NCBI GenBank assembly: GCA_017405965.1
Contig: JAFQZK010000011.1
Span: 1-64,000, forward strand
Reading direction: 5' to 3'
DNA: 64,000 bases
Source: Muribaculaceae bacterium
GTDB lineage: Bacteria > Bacteroidota > Bacteroidia > Bacteroidales > Muribaculaceae
Shown: piece by piece, positions 18,404 to 27,400 of the stretch
Layout: every line of letters begins with the position of its first letter
Numbering within the stretch: position 1 is the stretch's first letter
Position numbers and translations under genes: made by a program
Notes under the pieces: generated by a model
What the model was told of the DNA's origin: nothing
The model's database searches: none
What the model saw: the letters and a program-made list of their open reading frames with translations, nothing else

Positions 18404-19714
18404 TTGAACGCCGAACATCAATATACTGTAAAGCTCGAGACCCTGGGCTGCAAGCTCAACTTCTCCGAGACCGCGACGATGCAGTCACTGCTCGCCCGCC
18501 ACGGCATTGTTCCTGTCGCCAGAGGCGAAGCACCCGACGTGTGCGTGGTCAACACATGCAGCGTGACGGCGCTTGCCGACAGCAAGTGCAGGCAACACAT
18601 ACGCCACCTCATCCGTCAATACCCCGACACCCTGATGGTGGTAACAGGTTGCTATGCCCAGCTCAAGGGCAAGGAAATCGCCGAGATTCCCGGGGTGGAC
18701 ATCGTATTGGGCAGTGAGCACAAGGCCGAGATCGCGCAGTATGTGCTGCAATGGTTCAAGGACCGCAAACAGCGCACCGAGGTGACACCCTCGCTCGACA
18801 TACACACGTTCTCGCCCTCCTGTGACCATGGTGACCGCACGCGCTACTGGCTCAAGGTCCAGGACGGCTGCGATTACTGGTGCAGCTACTGCACCATCCC
18901 AGCCGCTCGTGGCCGCAGCCGCAGCGGCACGATTGCCGATCTCACGGCCCAAGCCCGCGAGGTGGCCGCCGAAGGGGGCAAGGAAATCGTCATCACGGGC
19001 GTGAACATCGGCGACTTTGGCAAGAACACGGGCGAGGACTTCCTCGACCTGCTCAAGGCGCTCGACGACATCGAGGGCATTGAGCGCTACCGCATCTCGT
19101 CGATCGAGCCCGACCTGCTCTCCGATGACATCATCGACTGGTGCGCCCGGTCAAGGGCTTTCATGCCGCATTTCCACATCCCCTTGCAGAGCGGCAGCGA
19201 CCCCATCCTCAAACTCATGCGCCGCCACTACAACCGCCAGTTGTTCGCCGACAAGGTGCAACGCTGCCGCGAACTGATGCCCGACTGCTTCATCGGGGTG
19301 GACGTGATGGTGGGCACCCGAGGCGAGACGCCCGACCTGTTCGAGGACAGCTATGAATTCATCAAGGGGCTGAAAGTGCAACACCTGCACGTGTTCCCCT
19401 ATAGCGAGCGCCCCGGCACGATGGCGCTGCGCATCCCCTATATCGTCACCCAGCAGGACAAGCAGGCTCGCGCTGCACGCATGATTGCCCTGAGCGACGA
19501 GAAACAGGCCGACTTCACGCGTCGCTACTTGGGCACCGTGCGCCCCGTCTTGCTGGAACATGGCCGCGGCAAGGGCTTGATGCACGGCTTCACCGACAAC
19601 TACATCCGTGTCAATGTCGAGCCAGACATGAGTCTTGCCAACCAAATCGTGAATGTGAAACTTCTTACCCTAAACGAGGACTTGAGCGTCAATGCCCAAG
19701 TCATAACGGAATGA
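18404..19714 (+). CDS. mtaB: tRNA t6A37 methylthiotransferase
   Basis: The 436-residue enzyme is a radical SAM methylthiotransferase that makes ms2t6A37. The three cysteines of the N-terminal cluster are in LGCKLNFSE, NTCSV and TGCYAQ, and the radical SAM triad is in QDGCDYWCSYCTIPAARGRSRS. A TRAM-like C-terminal end follows. MtaB is favoured over MiaB because of the GCKLN motif and because miaB is already present. The start is a TTG at 18404: no ATG or GTG lies in frame between the stop at 18383 and the first cysteine motif. It overlaps the GT2 gene by ATGA. Confidence 0.92.
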   Translation: MNAEHQYTVKLETLGCKLNFSETATMQSLLARHGIVPVARGEAPDVCVVNTCSVTALADSKCRQHIRHLIRQYPDTLMVVTGCYAQLKGKEIAEIPGVDIVLGSEHKAEIAQYVLQWFKDRKQRTEVTPSLDIHTFSPSCDHGDRTRYWLKVQDGCDYWCSYCTIPAARGRSRSGTIADLTAQAREVAAEGGKEIVITGVNIGDFGKNTGEDFLDLLKALDDIEGIERYRISSIEPDLLSDDIIDWCARSRAFMPHFHIPLQSGSDPILKLMRRHYNRQLFADKVQRCRELMPDCFIGVDVMVGTRGETPDLFEDSYEFIKGLKVQHLHVFPYSERPGTMALRIPYIVTQQDKQARAARMIALSDEKQADFTRRYLGTVRPVLLEHGRGKGLMHGFTDNYIRVNVEPDMSLANQIVNVKLLTLNEDLSVNAQVITE

Positions 19715-20733
19715 AAAAAGTAGCTGTTATCATATTGAACTGGAACGGAGCCAAGCTGCTGCGCCACTACCTGCCCACAGTGATTGCGGGCTCCGATGAC
19801 ACTATTGCCGACGTTATCGTCGCCGACAACGGCAGCTCCGACGACAGCTTGCAGGTGCTCCAACAGGACTTCCCGCAAGTCAAAGTACTGAAATTTGACG
19901 TCAACTACGGATTCGCCGAGGGTTACAACCTGGCCATCCGTCAGACCATGTACCCTTATACCGTCCTGCTCAACAGCGATGTACGCACGCCCCAAGGGTG
20001 GCTCAACCCGCTGCTGGAATACATGGAGGACCATCCCGACGTGGGCGCCGTGATGCCCAAACTGTTGCACGACCGCGACGACGGCAAGCAGATGTTTGAA
20101 TATGCCGGCGCTGCAGGCGGCTATATCGACTGCCACGGCTATCCCTATTGCAGGGGACGCATCTTTGAGTACCTGGAAGAGGACAAGGGGCAGTACGACG
20201 ACGGCCCCAAGAGCGTCTTCTGGGCCACGGGAGCATGCCTGATGGTGCGCAGCCAGTTGTATCAACAAGTGGGCGGACTCGACAAGGATTTCTTCGCCCA
20301 CATGGAGGAGATCGACCTGTGCTGGCGCATACGCTTGGCGGGCAGCGAACTGATGATGGTGCCCACGAGCCACGTCTATCACCTGGGCGGCGGCAGTCTG
20401 CCCCAGGGCAACCCCCGCAAGACCTACCTCAACTTCCGCAACAACCTGTTGCTGCTGCACAAGAATCTGCCTCATGACGAGGGCAAACGTCTGCTTTTCA
20501 TCAGGCGCCTGCTGGACACGCTGGCCTTCGGCATGGCACTGGGCAAATTCCACTTCAAGGATGCCTGGGCCATCGTGAGAGCCCACCGCGACTTCCGCGA
20601 GAAGAGGAAGAACTACAAGTCGCAACCCTCGGTCAACCTGCTCAAGGCGCTGCCCGAGGAGCGCGTCAACATCATCACCGCCCACTATCTGCGCGGCGTG
20701 AAACGCTTCCCCGACCTGAGAATCAACTACTAA
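19711..20733 (+). CDS. Glycosyltransferase family 2, rhamnosyltransferase-like
   Basis: This 340-residue GT-A enzyme opens with VAVIILNWNGAKLL and has the DNGSSDDS loop and LLNSDVRTP metal-binding motif. A CLMVRSQL segment and the catalytic HMEEIDLCWRIRLAG follow (general base Glu/Asp). Such proteins add rhamnose or another sugar to O-antigen or capsule chains. No transmembrane anchor is evident, although the C-terminal third has a weakly hydrophobic helix. It overlaps the mtaB stop by ATGA, so it is probably translationally coupled to mtaB even though the functions are unrelated. Confidence 0.88.
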   Translation: MKKVAVIILNWNGAKLLRHYLPTVIAGSDDTIADVIVADNGSSDDSLQVLQQDFPQVKVLKFDVNYGFAEGYNLAIRQTMYPYTVLLNSDVRTPQGWLNPLLEYMEDHPDVGAVMPKLLHDRDDGKQMFEYAGAAGGYIDCHGYPYCRGRIFEYLEEDKGQYDDGPKSVFWATGACLMVRSQLYQQVGGLDKDFFAHMEEIDLCWRIRLAGSELMMVPTSHVYHLGGGSLPQGNPRKTYLNFRNNLLLLHKNLPHDEGKRLLFIRRLLDTLAFGMALGKFHFKDAWAIVRAHRDFREKRKNYKSQPSVNLLKALPEERVNIITAHYLRGVKRFPDLRINY

Positions 20734-20745
20734 GGTTCCCAAACT

Positions 20746-20808
20746 CCCTAAAGTCTTTAAAGTCCCTAAAGACCTTAAAGACCCTAAGGACCCTAGAAAC
20801 CCAAAAAA
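20746..20808 (+). repeat. Array of seven 9-base units before the aldo-keto reductase
   Basis: Units CCCTAAAGT, CTTTAAAGT, CCCTAAAGA, CCTTAAAGA, CCCTAAGGA, CCCTAGAAA, CCCAAAAAA share their consensus with the rnr-mtaB array. The array ends 9 bases before the start codon. Confidence 0.85.
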
Positions 20809-20817
20809 TAAACGACA

Positions 20818-21930
20818 ATGAGAAAGCTTGGATTTGGACTGATGCGTCTGCCCCTGGTCAACCCTGACGATCAGACGAGCATCGACATCGAGAAATTTAA
20901 GGAGATGGCCGACTTGTTCATCGAGCGTGGCTTCACCTACTTCGACACCGCCTATCCCTATCACGGCGGCAAGAGTGAGGAAGCCTTGCGCGAGGCTGTC
21001 GTCAAGCGCTATCCCCGCGAATCATTCACCGTCACCAGCAAGATGCCCGTGTGGGCCATCAAGGAGGAAGCCGACATGGAACGCATCTTCAACGAGCAGC
21101 TGGAGAAGTGCGGCTTGGACTATTTCGACTATTACTGGCTCCACGCCCTAAACCGTGAGCGCGTTGCAGCCATCGACAGTGTTGACGGCTGGGGCTTCGT
21201 GGTAAGCAAGCGTGATGAGGGCAAAATCCGCCACATCGGATTCTCGTTCCACGATGAATCAAAACTGCTGGCCGAGATTCTGGACAAGCATCCCGAGATG
21301 GAATATGTGCAGTTGCAGATCAACTATCTGGACTGGGACAGCCCGGCCATCGAGTCCAAGGTGTGCTATGAACTCTGCGAGAAACACGGCAAGCCGGTCA
21401 TCGTCATGGAACCCGTCAAGGGTGGTTCACTGGCCCACGTCCCCGAGGCTGTCGGTCGCCTGTTCAAGGAGTATAACCCCGAGGCCAGCCCTGCATCCTG
21501 GGCCATACGCTACTGCGCCTCGTTGCCCAATGTGTTAACGGTATTGAGCGGCATGAGCAACATCGAGCAGATCGACGACAACACCGCCTACATGCAGGAC
21601 TTCCAACCTTTCAATGACGAGGAGCAAGCGATCATCGCCCAAGTCACCCAGACCATCCGCGATGCCATCGCCATTCCCTGCACCGCCTGCCAGTATTGTT
21701 GTGACGGATGCCCGCAGCAGATTGCCATCCCGGCCTATTTCAACCTCTACAACACGACGCAGCAGTTCCCTGGTCTTAAGAGCAACAGCAAACTTTACTA
21801 CGACCTGCTCGCCAAGAGCCACGGCCGTGCCAGCGAGTGCCTGGAGTGTGGCCAGTGTGAGGCCCAGTGCCCCCAGCACATCGACATCATCGACAACCTG
21901 AAACTTGTCGCCGAAACCTTCGAGCAATAA
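20818..21930 (+). CDS. Aldo/keto reductase with C-terminal ferredoxin domain
   Basis: This 370-residue protein has an aldo/keto reductase barrel in residues about 1-280, with the catalytic Asp/Tyr in YFDTAYPYHGG, Lys in TSKMP and His in WLHALNRE. It is followed by a ferredoxin-like domain with two 4Fe-4S motifs, CTACQYCCDGCP and CLECGQCEAQCP. This architecture is known in anaerobes, where the reductase probably draws electrons from ferredoxin as well as NAD(P)H; the substrate is unknown. The nonamer array replaces a conventional leader. Confidence 0.9.
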   Translation: MRKLGFGLMRLPLVNPDDQTSIDIEKFKEMADLFIERGFTYFDTAYPYHGGKSEEALREAVVKRYPRESFTVTSKMPVWAIKEEADMERIFNEQLEKCGLDYFDYYWLHALNRERVAAIDSVDGWGFVVSKRDEGKIRHIGFSFHDESKLLAEILDKHPEMEYVQLQINYLDWDSPAIESKVCYELCEKHGKPVIVMEPVKGGSLAHVPEAVGRLFKEYNPEASPASWAIRYCASLPNVLTVLSGMSNIEQIDDNTAYMQDFQPFNDEEQAIIAQVTQTIRDAIAIPCTACQYCCDGCPQQIAIPAYFNLYNTTQQFPGLKSNSKLYYDLLAKSHGRASECLECGQCEAQCPQHIDIIDNLKLVAETFEQ

Positions 21931-22092
21931 GCCGGCCCGCCCCGCAATGGACGGTCCTTGTAAGCCACTATCCGGCCCACCGCGCCTCAGCGTCTCATCG
22001 CATGGCACGGTTGGCAGCATCATGGCCGTGGCTTGGAGATTGTGTTAATAACTTTTTAAGGTGAAAAACGCGCCGATGTTGCGGGAAAGCAT

Positions 22093-22100
22093 TAACTTTG
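22093..22100 (+). promoter_or_regulatory. Probable -7 box of tdk
   Basis: TAACTTTG 73 bases before the tdk ATG, in a 243-base gap after the aldo/keto reductase. I see no TTG at 19-21 bases, so the -33 is weak. Confidence 0.45.
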
Positions 22101-22173
22101 TTGTCGCTCACAACTTAACAAATCACCACTACACATCAACCAGTCATTAAAGGCACTGCCTCAAGAACGATAT

Positions 22174-22803
22174 ATGAACAGAGTAGGTAAACTATATTTC
22201 AAGTATGGCACGATGGGATCGGCCAAGACGGCTATGCTCCTCACCCAGGCTTACAACTTCGAGGAACGTGGCATGAAATACCTGTGCATGAAACCCATCA
22301 TCGACGACCGCGAGAACGATAACGTCATCCGATCACGCATCGGCATCGAGCGCAAGTGCTCCTGGATCTACCCCGACAGCGACCTCTATGCCATGCTCAA
22401 GCAGATGTTCGAAAACTCTCAAAACGTCAAGGACTGGATTCTCATCGACGAGTGCCAGTTCCTCTCGACCCTGCAGATCGACCAGCTGGCACGCATCGTC
22501 GATGACTATGGCGTGAATGTGGTGTGCTACGGACTGCGCACCGACTTCCAGTCTCATGCTTTTGAAGGCTCGAAGCGACTGTTCGAGTTGGCCGACACCA
22601 TCGAGGAAATCAAGTCCACATGCTCATGCGGCCGCAAGACCATCATCAACGCGCGCATCGACAGCACGGGAAACATCGTCACCGATGGTGATCAGGTCGA
22701 AATCGGCGGCGACGACAAGTACGTGTCACTGTGCCGCCGATGCTGGCGCAACCGCAGCATCGAGAGCACGCAACGCGGTGCCATCAAGTTCGAAGACGAA
22801 TAG
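22174..22803 (+). CDS. tdk: Thymidine kinase
   Basis: The 209-residue type II thymidine kinase phosphorylates thymidine in the salvage pathway. The phosphate-binding loop is GTMGSAKT, with Ala where E. coli has Gly in SAMNAGKS. The base ILIDECQF motif supplies the catalytic Glu. CSCG and CRRCW are the zinc-binding pairs at the C-terminus, and the substrate loop is in the RIDSTGNIVTDGDQVEIGGDDKYVSLC region. Length is normal. The gene is followed by a short 7-base repeat and the convergent holin-like gene. Confidence 0.92.
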   Translation: MNRVGKLYFKYGTMGSAKTAMLLTQAYNFEERGMKYLCMKPIIDDRENDNVIRSRIGIERKCSWIYPDSDLYAMLKQMFENSQNVKDWILIDECQFLSTLQIDQLARIVDDYGVNVVCYGLRTDFQSHAFEGSKRLFELADTIEEIKSTCSCGRKTIINARIDSTGNIVTDGDQVEIGGDDKYVSLCRRCWRNRSIESTQRGAIKFEDE

Positions 22804-22810
22804 CACCAAC

Positions 22811-22838
22811 TAACAGCTAACAGCTATATGCTGATAGC
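22811..22838. repeat. Four 7-base units after tdk
   Basis: TAACAGC, TAACAGC, TATATGC, TGATAGC, with exact 7-base phase, followed by ACTTTTTC. It includes a weak AGCTAT/ATAGCT hairpin and may serve as a terminator for both convergent genes. Confidence 0.55.
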
Positions 22839-23188
22839 TACTTTTTCTTCTTTTTGTTCGGGAAAAACAAGTGCAGCAGCCAGCTCACCAGCGTGAGCAC
22901 GATGCTGAAGGCCATAGCCCACCACAGGCTATCCACCTCGAAATGGGTTCTTACAAGCCACGAGCACAGCATCACCATCAAGGCGTTGATGACAAAGGTG
23001 AACAACCCCAACGTCAACAAGTTGATGGGAAGTGCCAGGAATTTGACAATCGGCTTGATGCACGAATTGACAAATCCAAGCACAATGGCGATAATCACAG
23101 CCCACCACCAGGGGTCCACGGTCACGCCGTCAAGCGTGAGGGCGGTGATGAGCACGGCGAGCGACGAAATAATCAACCTTGTTACCAT
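22838..23188 (-). CDS. Small four-helix membrane protein, phage holin superfamily IV / YvlD-like
   Basis: The 116-residue protein consists almost entirely of four hydrophobic helices (about 5-22, 28-44, 50-75 and 88-108) with a basic KKKKK C-terminus. The pattern and the GFVNSCIKPIVKFLALPINLLTLGLFTFVINALMV-type core (conserved Pro/Asn/Leu) fit the YvlD/holin-IV family. No phage genes are nearby, so the holin name reflects homology, not lysis. Function unknown. It is convergent with tdk. Confidence 0.75.
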   Translation of the reverse strand: MVTRLIISSLAVLITALTLDGVTVDPWWWAVIIAIVLGFVNSCIKPIVKFLALPINLLTLGLFTFVINALMVMLCSWLVRTHFEVDSLWWAMAFSIVLTLVSWLLHLFFPNKKKKK

Positions 23189-23318
23189 AATGCACTTATT
23201 ATAATATATTAATGTGTCGATTCAAGTAGCCTTTGATTTGGCCCTCTAAAATTACTGTTATTTTTGCTAAAAACACCTAAAAATCAGGCAAAATTTAAGA
23301 ATTACTGAAAAAATTCAG

Positions 23319-23326
23319 TAATTTTG
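23319..23326 (+). promoter_or_regulatory. Probable -7 box of the YitT gene
   Basis: TAATTTTG lies 22 bases before the ATG. No TTG is at the ideal distance upstream; an AT-rich stretch lies there instead. Confidence 0.45.
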
Positions 23327-23348
23327 CGGCCCAAAATAGGATATAACT

Positions 23349-24269
23349 ATGACTGACAAGACAAGAAAATACTTCAAGCTGGCCCAGGACTACGTGATGA
23401 TCACCTTGGGTTTGTTTACCTATGCCTTCGGTTTCACAGCATTCATCCTGCCCGAGAAGATCGTGATTGGTAGCGTGACCGGTCTGTCCTCATTGATACA
23501 CTTCTGGTTGGGATGGAACGTGGCGCTCACCTACTATGCCATCAACATCATCCTGTTGTGCATCGCTTTCCGCAGCGTGGGCAAGCAGTTCGTGTTGCGC
23601 ACCATCATCGGTGCATCTATCGCCACATTCTTCATCGGTGTGCTGCAACCCATGTTCCCGACTCCCATTGTCGAGCAACAGACGTTCATGAACGTGATTC
23701 TGGGTGCCGTGCTTTGCGGCTTGGGACTGGGCGTCGTGTTCACCCATGGCGGCAGCACCGGCGGCACCGACATCATCGCTGCCATGGTCGCCAAGCACAG
23801 CACGATTTCGTTCGGACGCACGATGATGTACTGCGACGTGCTCATCATCTGCTCCTCATGGCTGCTGTTCCACTCGATCGACAAGATCGTTTACGGTCTC
23901 ATCTACATGGTCATCTACTCGGTGGCTGCCGACCGCGTCATCAACAACACGCGCCAGAGCGTGCAATTCATGATCATCAGCAAGAAATGGCAACAGATTG
24001 CCGACAATATCAATAGTGTGGCCCACCGTGGATGCACCATCCTTGACGGTATCGGCTGGTACACCAAGGACGCCGTCAAGATCGTCATGGTCATGTGCCG
24101 CAAGCACGAGAGCGTGAACATCTTCCGTATCATCAAGGAAACCGACCGCGAGGCCATCATCACCCAGAGCAACGTCAACGGCGTGTACGGCTTCGGATTC
24201 GACGAGTTGAAGGTGCGCGTTTCTTCCAAAAAGGCTGCAACAACCGATTCTGACGCTAAACAAGATTAG
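23349..24269 (+). CDS. YitT family membrane protein (DUF161/DUF2179)
   Basis: This 306-residue protein has five to six membrane helices in residues about 12-205 (for example LGLFTYAFGFTAFILPEKIVIG, then a glycine-rich GGSTGGTDIIAAMVAKH). A soluble C-terminal domain of about 80 residues containing TILDGIGWYTKDAVKIVMVMCRKHE is typical of DUF2179. Members are thought to act in transport or sensing, but the substrate is not established. A strong terminator follows, so it is probably monocistronic. Confidence 0.85.
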   Translation: MTDKTRKYFKLAQDYVMITLGLFTYAFGFTAFILPEKIVIGSVTGLSSLIHFWLGWNVALTYYAINIILLCIAFRSVGKQFVLRTIIGASIATFFIGVLQPMFPTPIVEQQTFMNVILGAVLCGLGLGVVFTHGGSTGGTDIIAAMVAKHSTISFGRTMMYCDVLIICSSWLLFHSIDKIVYGLIYMVIYSVAADRVINNTRQSVQFMIISKKWQQIADNINSVAHRGCTILDGIGWYTKDAVKIVMVMCRKHESVNIFRIIKETDREAIITQSNVNGVYGFGFDELKVRVSSKKAATTDSDAKQD

Positions 24270-24312
24270 AGTTCTTAACCATTTAGCACGATTTTACTTA
24301 AAAACTAACTTA

Positions 24313-24346
24313 TTTTGGGCGAGAAGTTCACTTTTCTCGCCCAAAA
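24313..24346 (+). terminator. Terminator of the YitT gene
   Basis: A perfect 13-bp stem (TTTTGGGCGAGAA pairing with TTCTCGCCCAAAA) with an 8-base loop. It lies 43 bases after the stop and just before the C10 peptidase promoter. Confidence 0.8.
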
Positions 24347-24347
24347 A

Positions 24348-24378
24348 TTGTATATTTTCAAAAAGATTAATATTTTTG
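24348..24378 (+). promoter_or_regulatory. Promoter of the C10 peptidase gene
   Basis: TTG (24348-24350), exactly 20 bases, TATTTTTG (24371-24378). The leader is then about 80 bases. Confidence 0.65.
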
Positions 24379-24461
24379 CAATCTCATCGCTTCACTGTGG
24401 TTATGAACGAAGTGATCTTTATTACATCTGATTAATCTTTAATTAACATTAAACTAGAGAC

Positions 24462-27400
24462 ATGAGAAAAATCTTAATGTTAGCAGCGATCCTTTTCGCT
24501 GCCACCATGGCGGCGGCGCCTGTCCAGCCTGATAAAGCTATGAAGTCCGCAAATCAATTCATGCAACAACATCGCACTGGTATCCATCTGCAGAAAACAC
24601 CCGCAAACACTGGTCGTATTTGCTCCAATGCACAAAACCCCGCATTCTACATCTTCAATACCACGGGCGACAATGGTTACGTGATCGTGTCGGGCGACGA
24701 CCGCACGATTCCCGTGCTGGGTTACATCGACCACGGCAACTTCGATGCCGACAACCTGCCTGCCAACATGAAGGTATGGCTCGAGAACTATGAACAGCAA
24801 ATCGCCCTATTAGACCGATTGGGCATCACCCAGGAGTATAATTCCATCAATGCACCTAAGCCCACACGCAACAGCATCTCACCGATGATTACCACTCACT
24901 GGGATCAGGGTGACCCCTATTGGGGACAATGCCCCGAGTTCATGGACATCGACGAGAATGGCGACACCGTGGGCGAGTTGGCCTACACCGGATGCGTTGC
25001 CACGGCCATGGCCCAGGTCATGAACTATTATAAATTCCCGTTGGTTTGTTCAAAGACTATTCCATCTTATCAAGTAGTCTATTATCTGAACGAGGAATAC
25101 GGTATCTTTGACACCGAACCCTTGTACCCCATGTACTTTGATTGGGATAACATGAAGGACCGTTATACCGGAGCCGAGACACAAGAGCAGAAAGATGCTG
25201 TGGCATGGCTCATGCTCTACGCCGGTTGCGCCGCACACATGCAGTATGGCGTCAACGCATCGAGCACCAGCGATCCCTATATCCCCACGGCACTGAACAA
25301 GTACTTCAACTATGAAGCAAAGCTGGTTTACCGCAGCGACTATGAACAGGGTGACTGGGAAGAGATGATTTACCAGGAACTGGCCGCTGGACGTCCCATG
25401 ATCTACAACGGACGCGCCGGATCGGGCGGTGGTCATTCCTTCGTTTGTGACGGTTATGCTTATGGCGACCTCTTCCACATCAACTGGGGATGGGGAGGCA
25501 TCGGCGACGGTTACTTCGTCCTGTCGGTACTCAACCCCTATGCCAGTGGTGTGGGTGCAGCCCACAGCATGGAAGGCTACAACATCGACCAGACGGCCAT
25601 CATCGGCATTGAACCCGGCTACAGTGGTGTGCCCGAGGAAGTGGACCACCGACTCACCGTATGGAACATGTACTACACGGGAACCCGCACGTTTGAGCGC
25701 AGCGACGACGGTAACTTCAAGCTCAACAAGAACCGCCGCATCAAGGTGACGGCCGAGGACCACATCGACGACGGCACCAAGTACCTGCGCGGTATCGCCC
25801 TCTTTGACAGCAACGACAACTTCGTGGAACTGATCGCCCAGACTTACTATGGAGCCAGCTATCTGTCAGTCACCGACAGCTGGCCCGAGGCACAGGGTTC
25901 AACAACTTATCCCTTCGGTAAGAACATCACCAGCGGAACCTACAAGATTGTTCCCGTCAGCTCACTCCCCGCCAGCAACGTGTGGGATCCCATGATCGAG
26001 AGCGACCGTTATTATGTCGAGGCTACCTTCAACGGCAATTGGGTCACCTTCGCCGACCATCCCGTCGTAAACCTCCAGGCCACCAATTTTGAATTCACTG
26101 GCGGCGAGAAAGTGGGTACGGCCGAGCAGTGCCATGTGACTGTCAAGAACAACAGCGCCGACCGTTACAGCGGCCGACTGTTCCTCTACATCGAGAACGA
26201 GCCGATTGATGAATATGGTGAATACACCACGGTCATCGAGGCCGAGATTCCCGCTGGCGGAACCAAGGTGGTGACCTTCAACTTCACCCCGAAGAACGCT
26301 GGCAACAAGACCGCCCATCTGTCAACCTACGACAACACCTGGTCCGATCCTATTCCTGGAACCGGCAACGTGAGCATCGCCGAGAGTGCGATGGTGCCCA
26401 TGAACCTTACTGTTGACATCAACGCCATCGGCGCCGACGAGAACATGATCGTGTACGACAGCTTCATCCGCTTCAAGGTGGACGTGACCAACCACGCCAA
26501 CGGCGACTACACCCGCTACCTGCTGGCGCCCATCTTCATCGTCGATGAGAATAACCACGGCACGATGATCAGCTACCAGAACGTGTCAGTCAACATCCCC
26601 GCAGGAACCACCCAGACGTTCTACTTCGACTTCGACAACCTGGCTGTAGGCTCGCGCTACGCTCTCAACATCTACGGCCGCAACGAGAACGACTCGACCA
26701 AGAACCTCGTGCCTCCCGGTGGTTCCAAGATTTATACCATCGACCGCGGTATGGTAGTCTGGGATGGTCAAGGTAACCGTCTGGGTTACAAGCCCTACAA
26801 CGGCATTCGCGTTCCCGAGAATGCCGCAGCTGTCAGCCTCGAGGGATTGAACCTCACCTCGCTCATTCCCAACGACAACCCCAACACGCTGTACTTCATC
26901 GGCAACAACGAGAGATACATTCCCGCCGGCCTTGAGGCTTGCAATGTCATCCAGAACAACACAGCAGTCCGCGGCATTGAGCTCAAGCACGGATATGACT
27001 TCTTCACACCCCACCGCTTCGTGGCCGAGAACATCAGCTATGAGCGCAAGTTCAACAAGGGTCGTCACGCCGGTCAAGAAGGTGGATGGAGCACCATGGT
27101 GCTGCCCTTCTCTGCCACCAGTGTGACTGCCGACGGCACAGCCATCGACTGGATGCACAGCAAGACCGATGCCAAGGGATTGTGGGTCTGCAACTTCAAC
27201 GAGGAAGAGGACACTGCCGACGATGCCATGCTCATGGCCGAATACATGGGCGACACGCTCGAGGCCAACGTGCCCTACTTCGTGGCTCCCTACGACGGTG
27301 CCAACGGTACCGACATGCGCGGCAAGACTTTCGTCTTCAGCGCCAACAATGTGACCGTGAAGCCCAATCCCAGCGCGATCACCAGCGGCACCTACCACAT

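Noticed and set aside
22838-23188. Prophage remnant because of the holin-like gene
   Set aside because: No other phage gene is present; the family is mainly chromosomal with unknown role.
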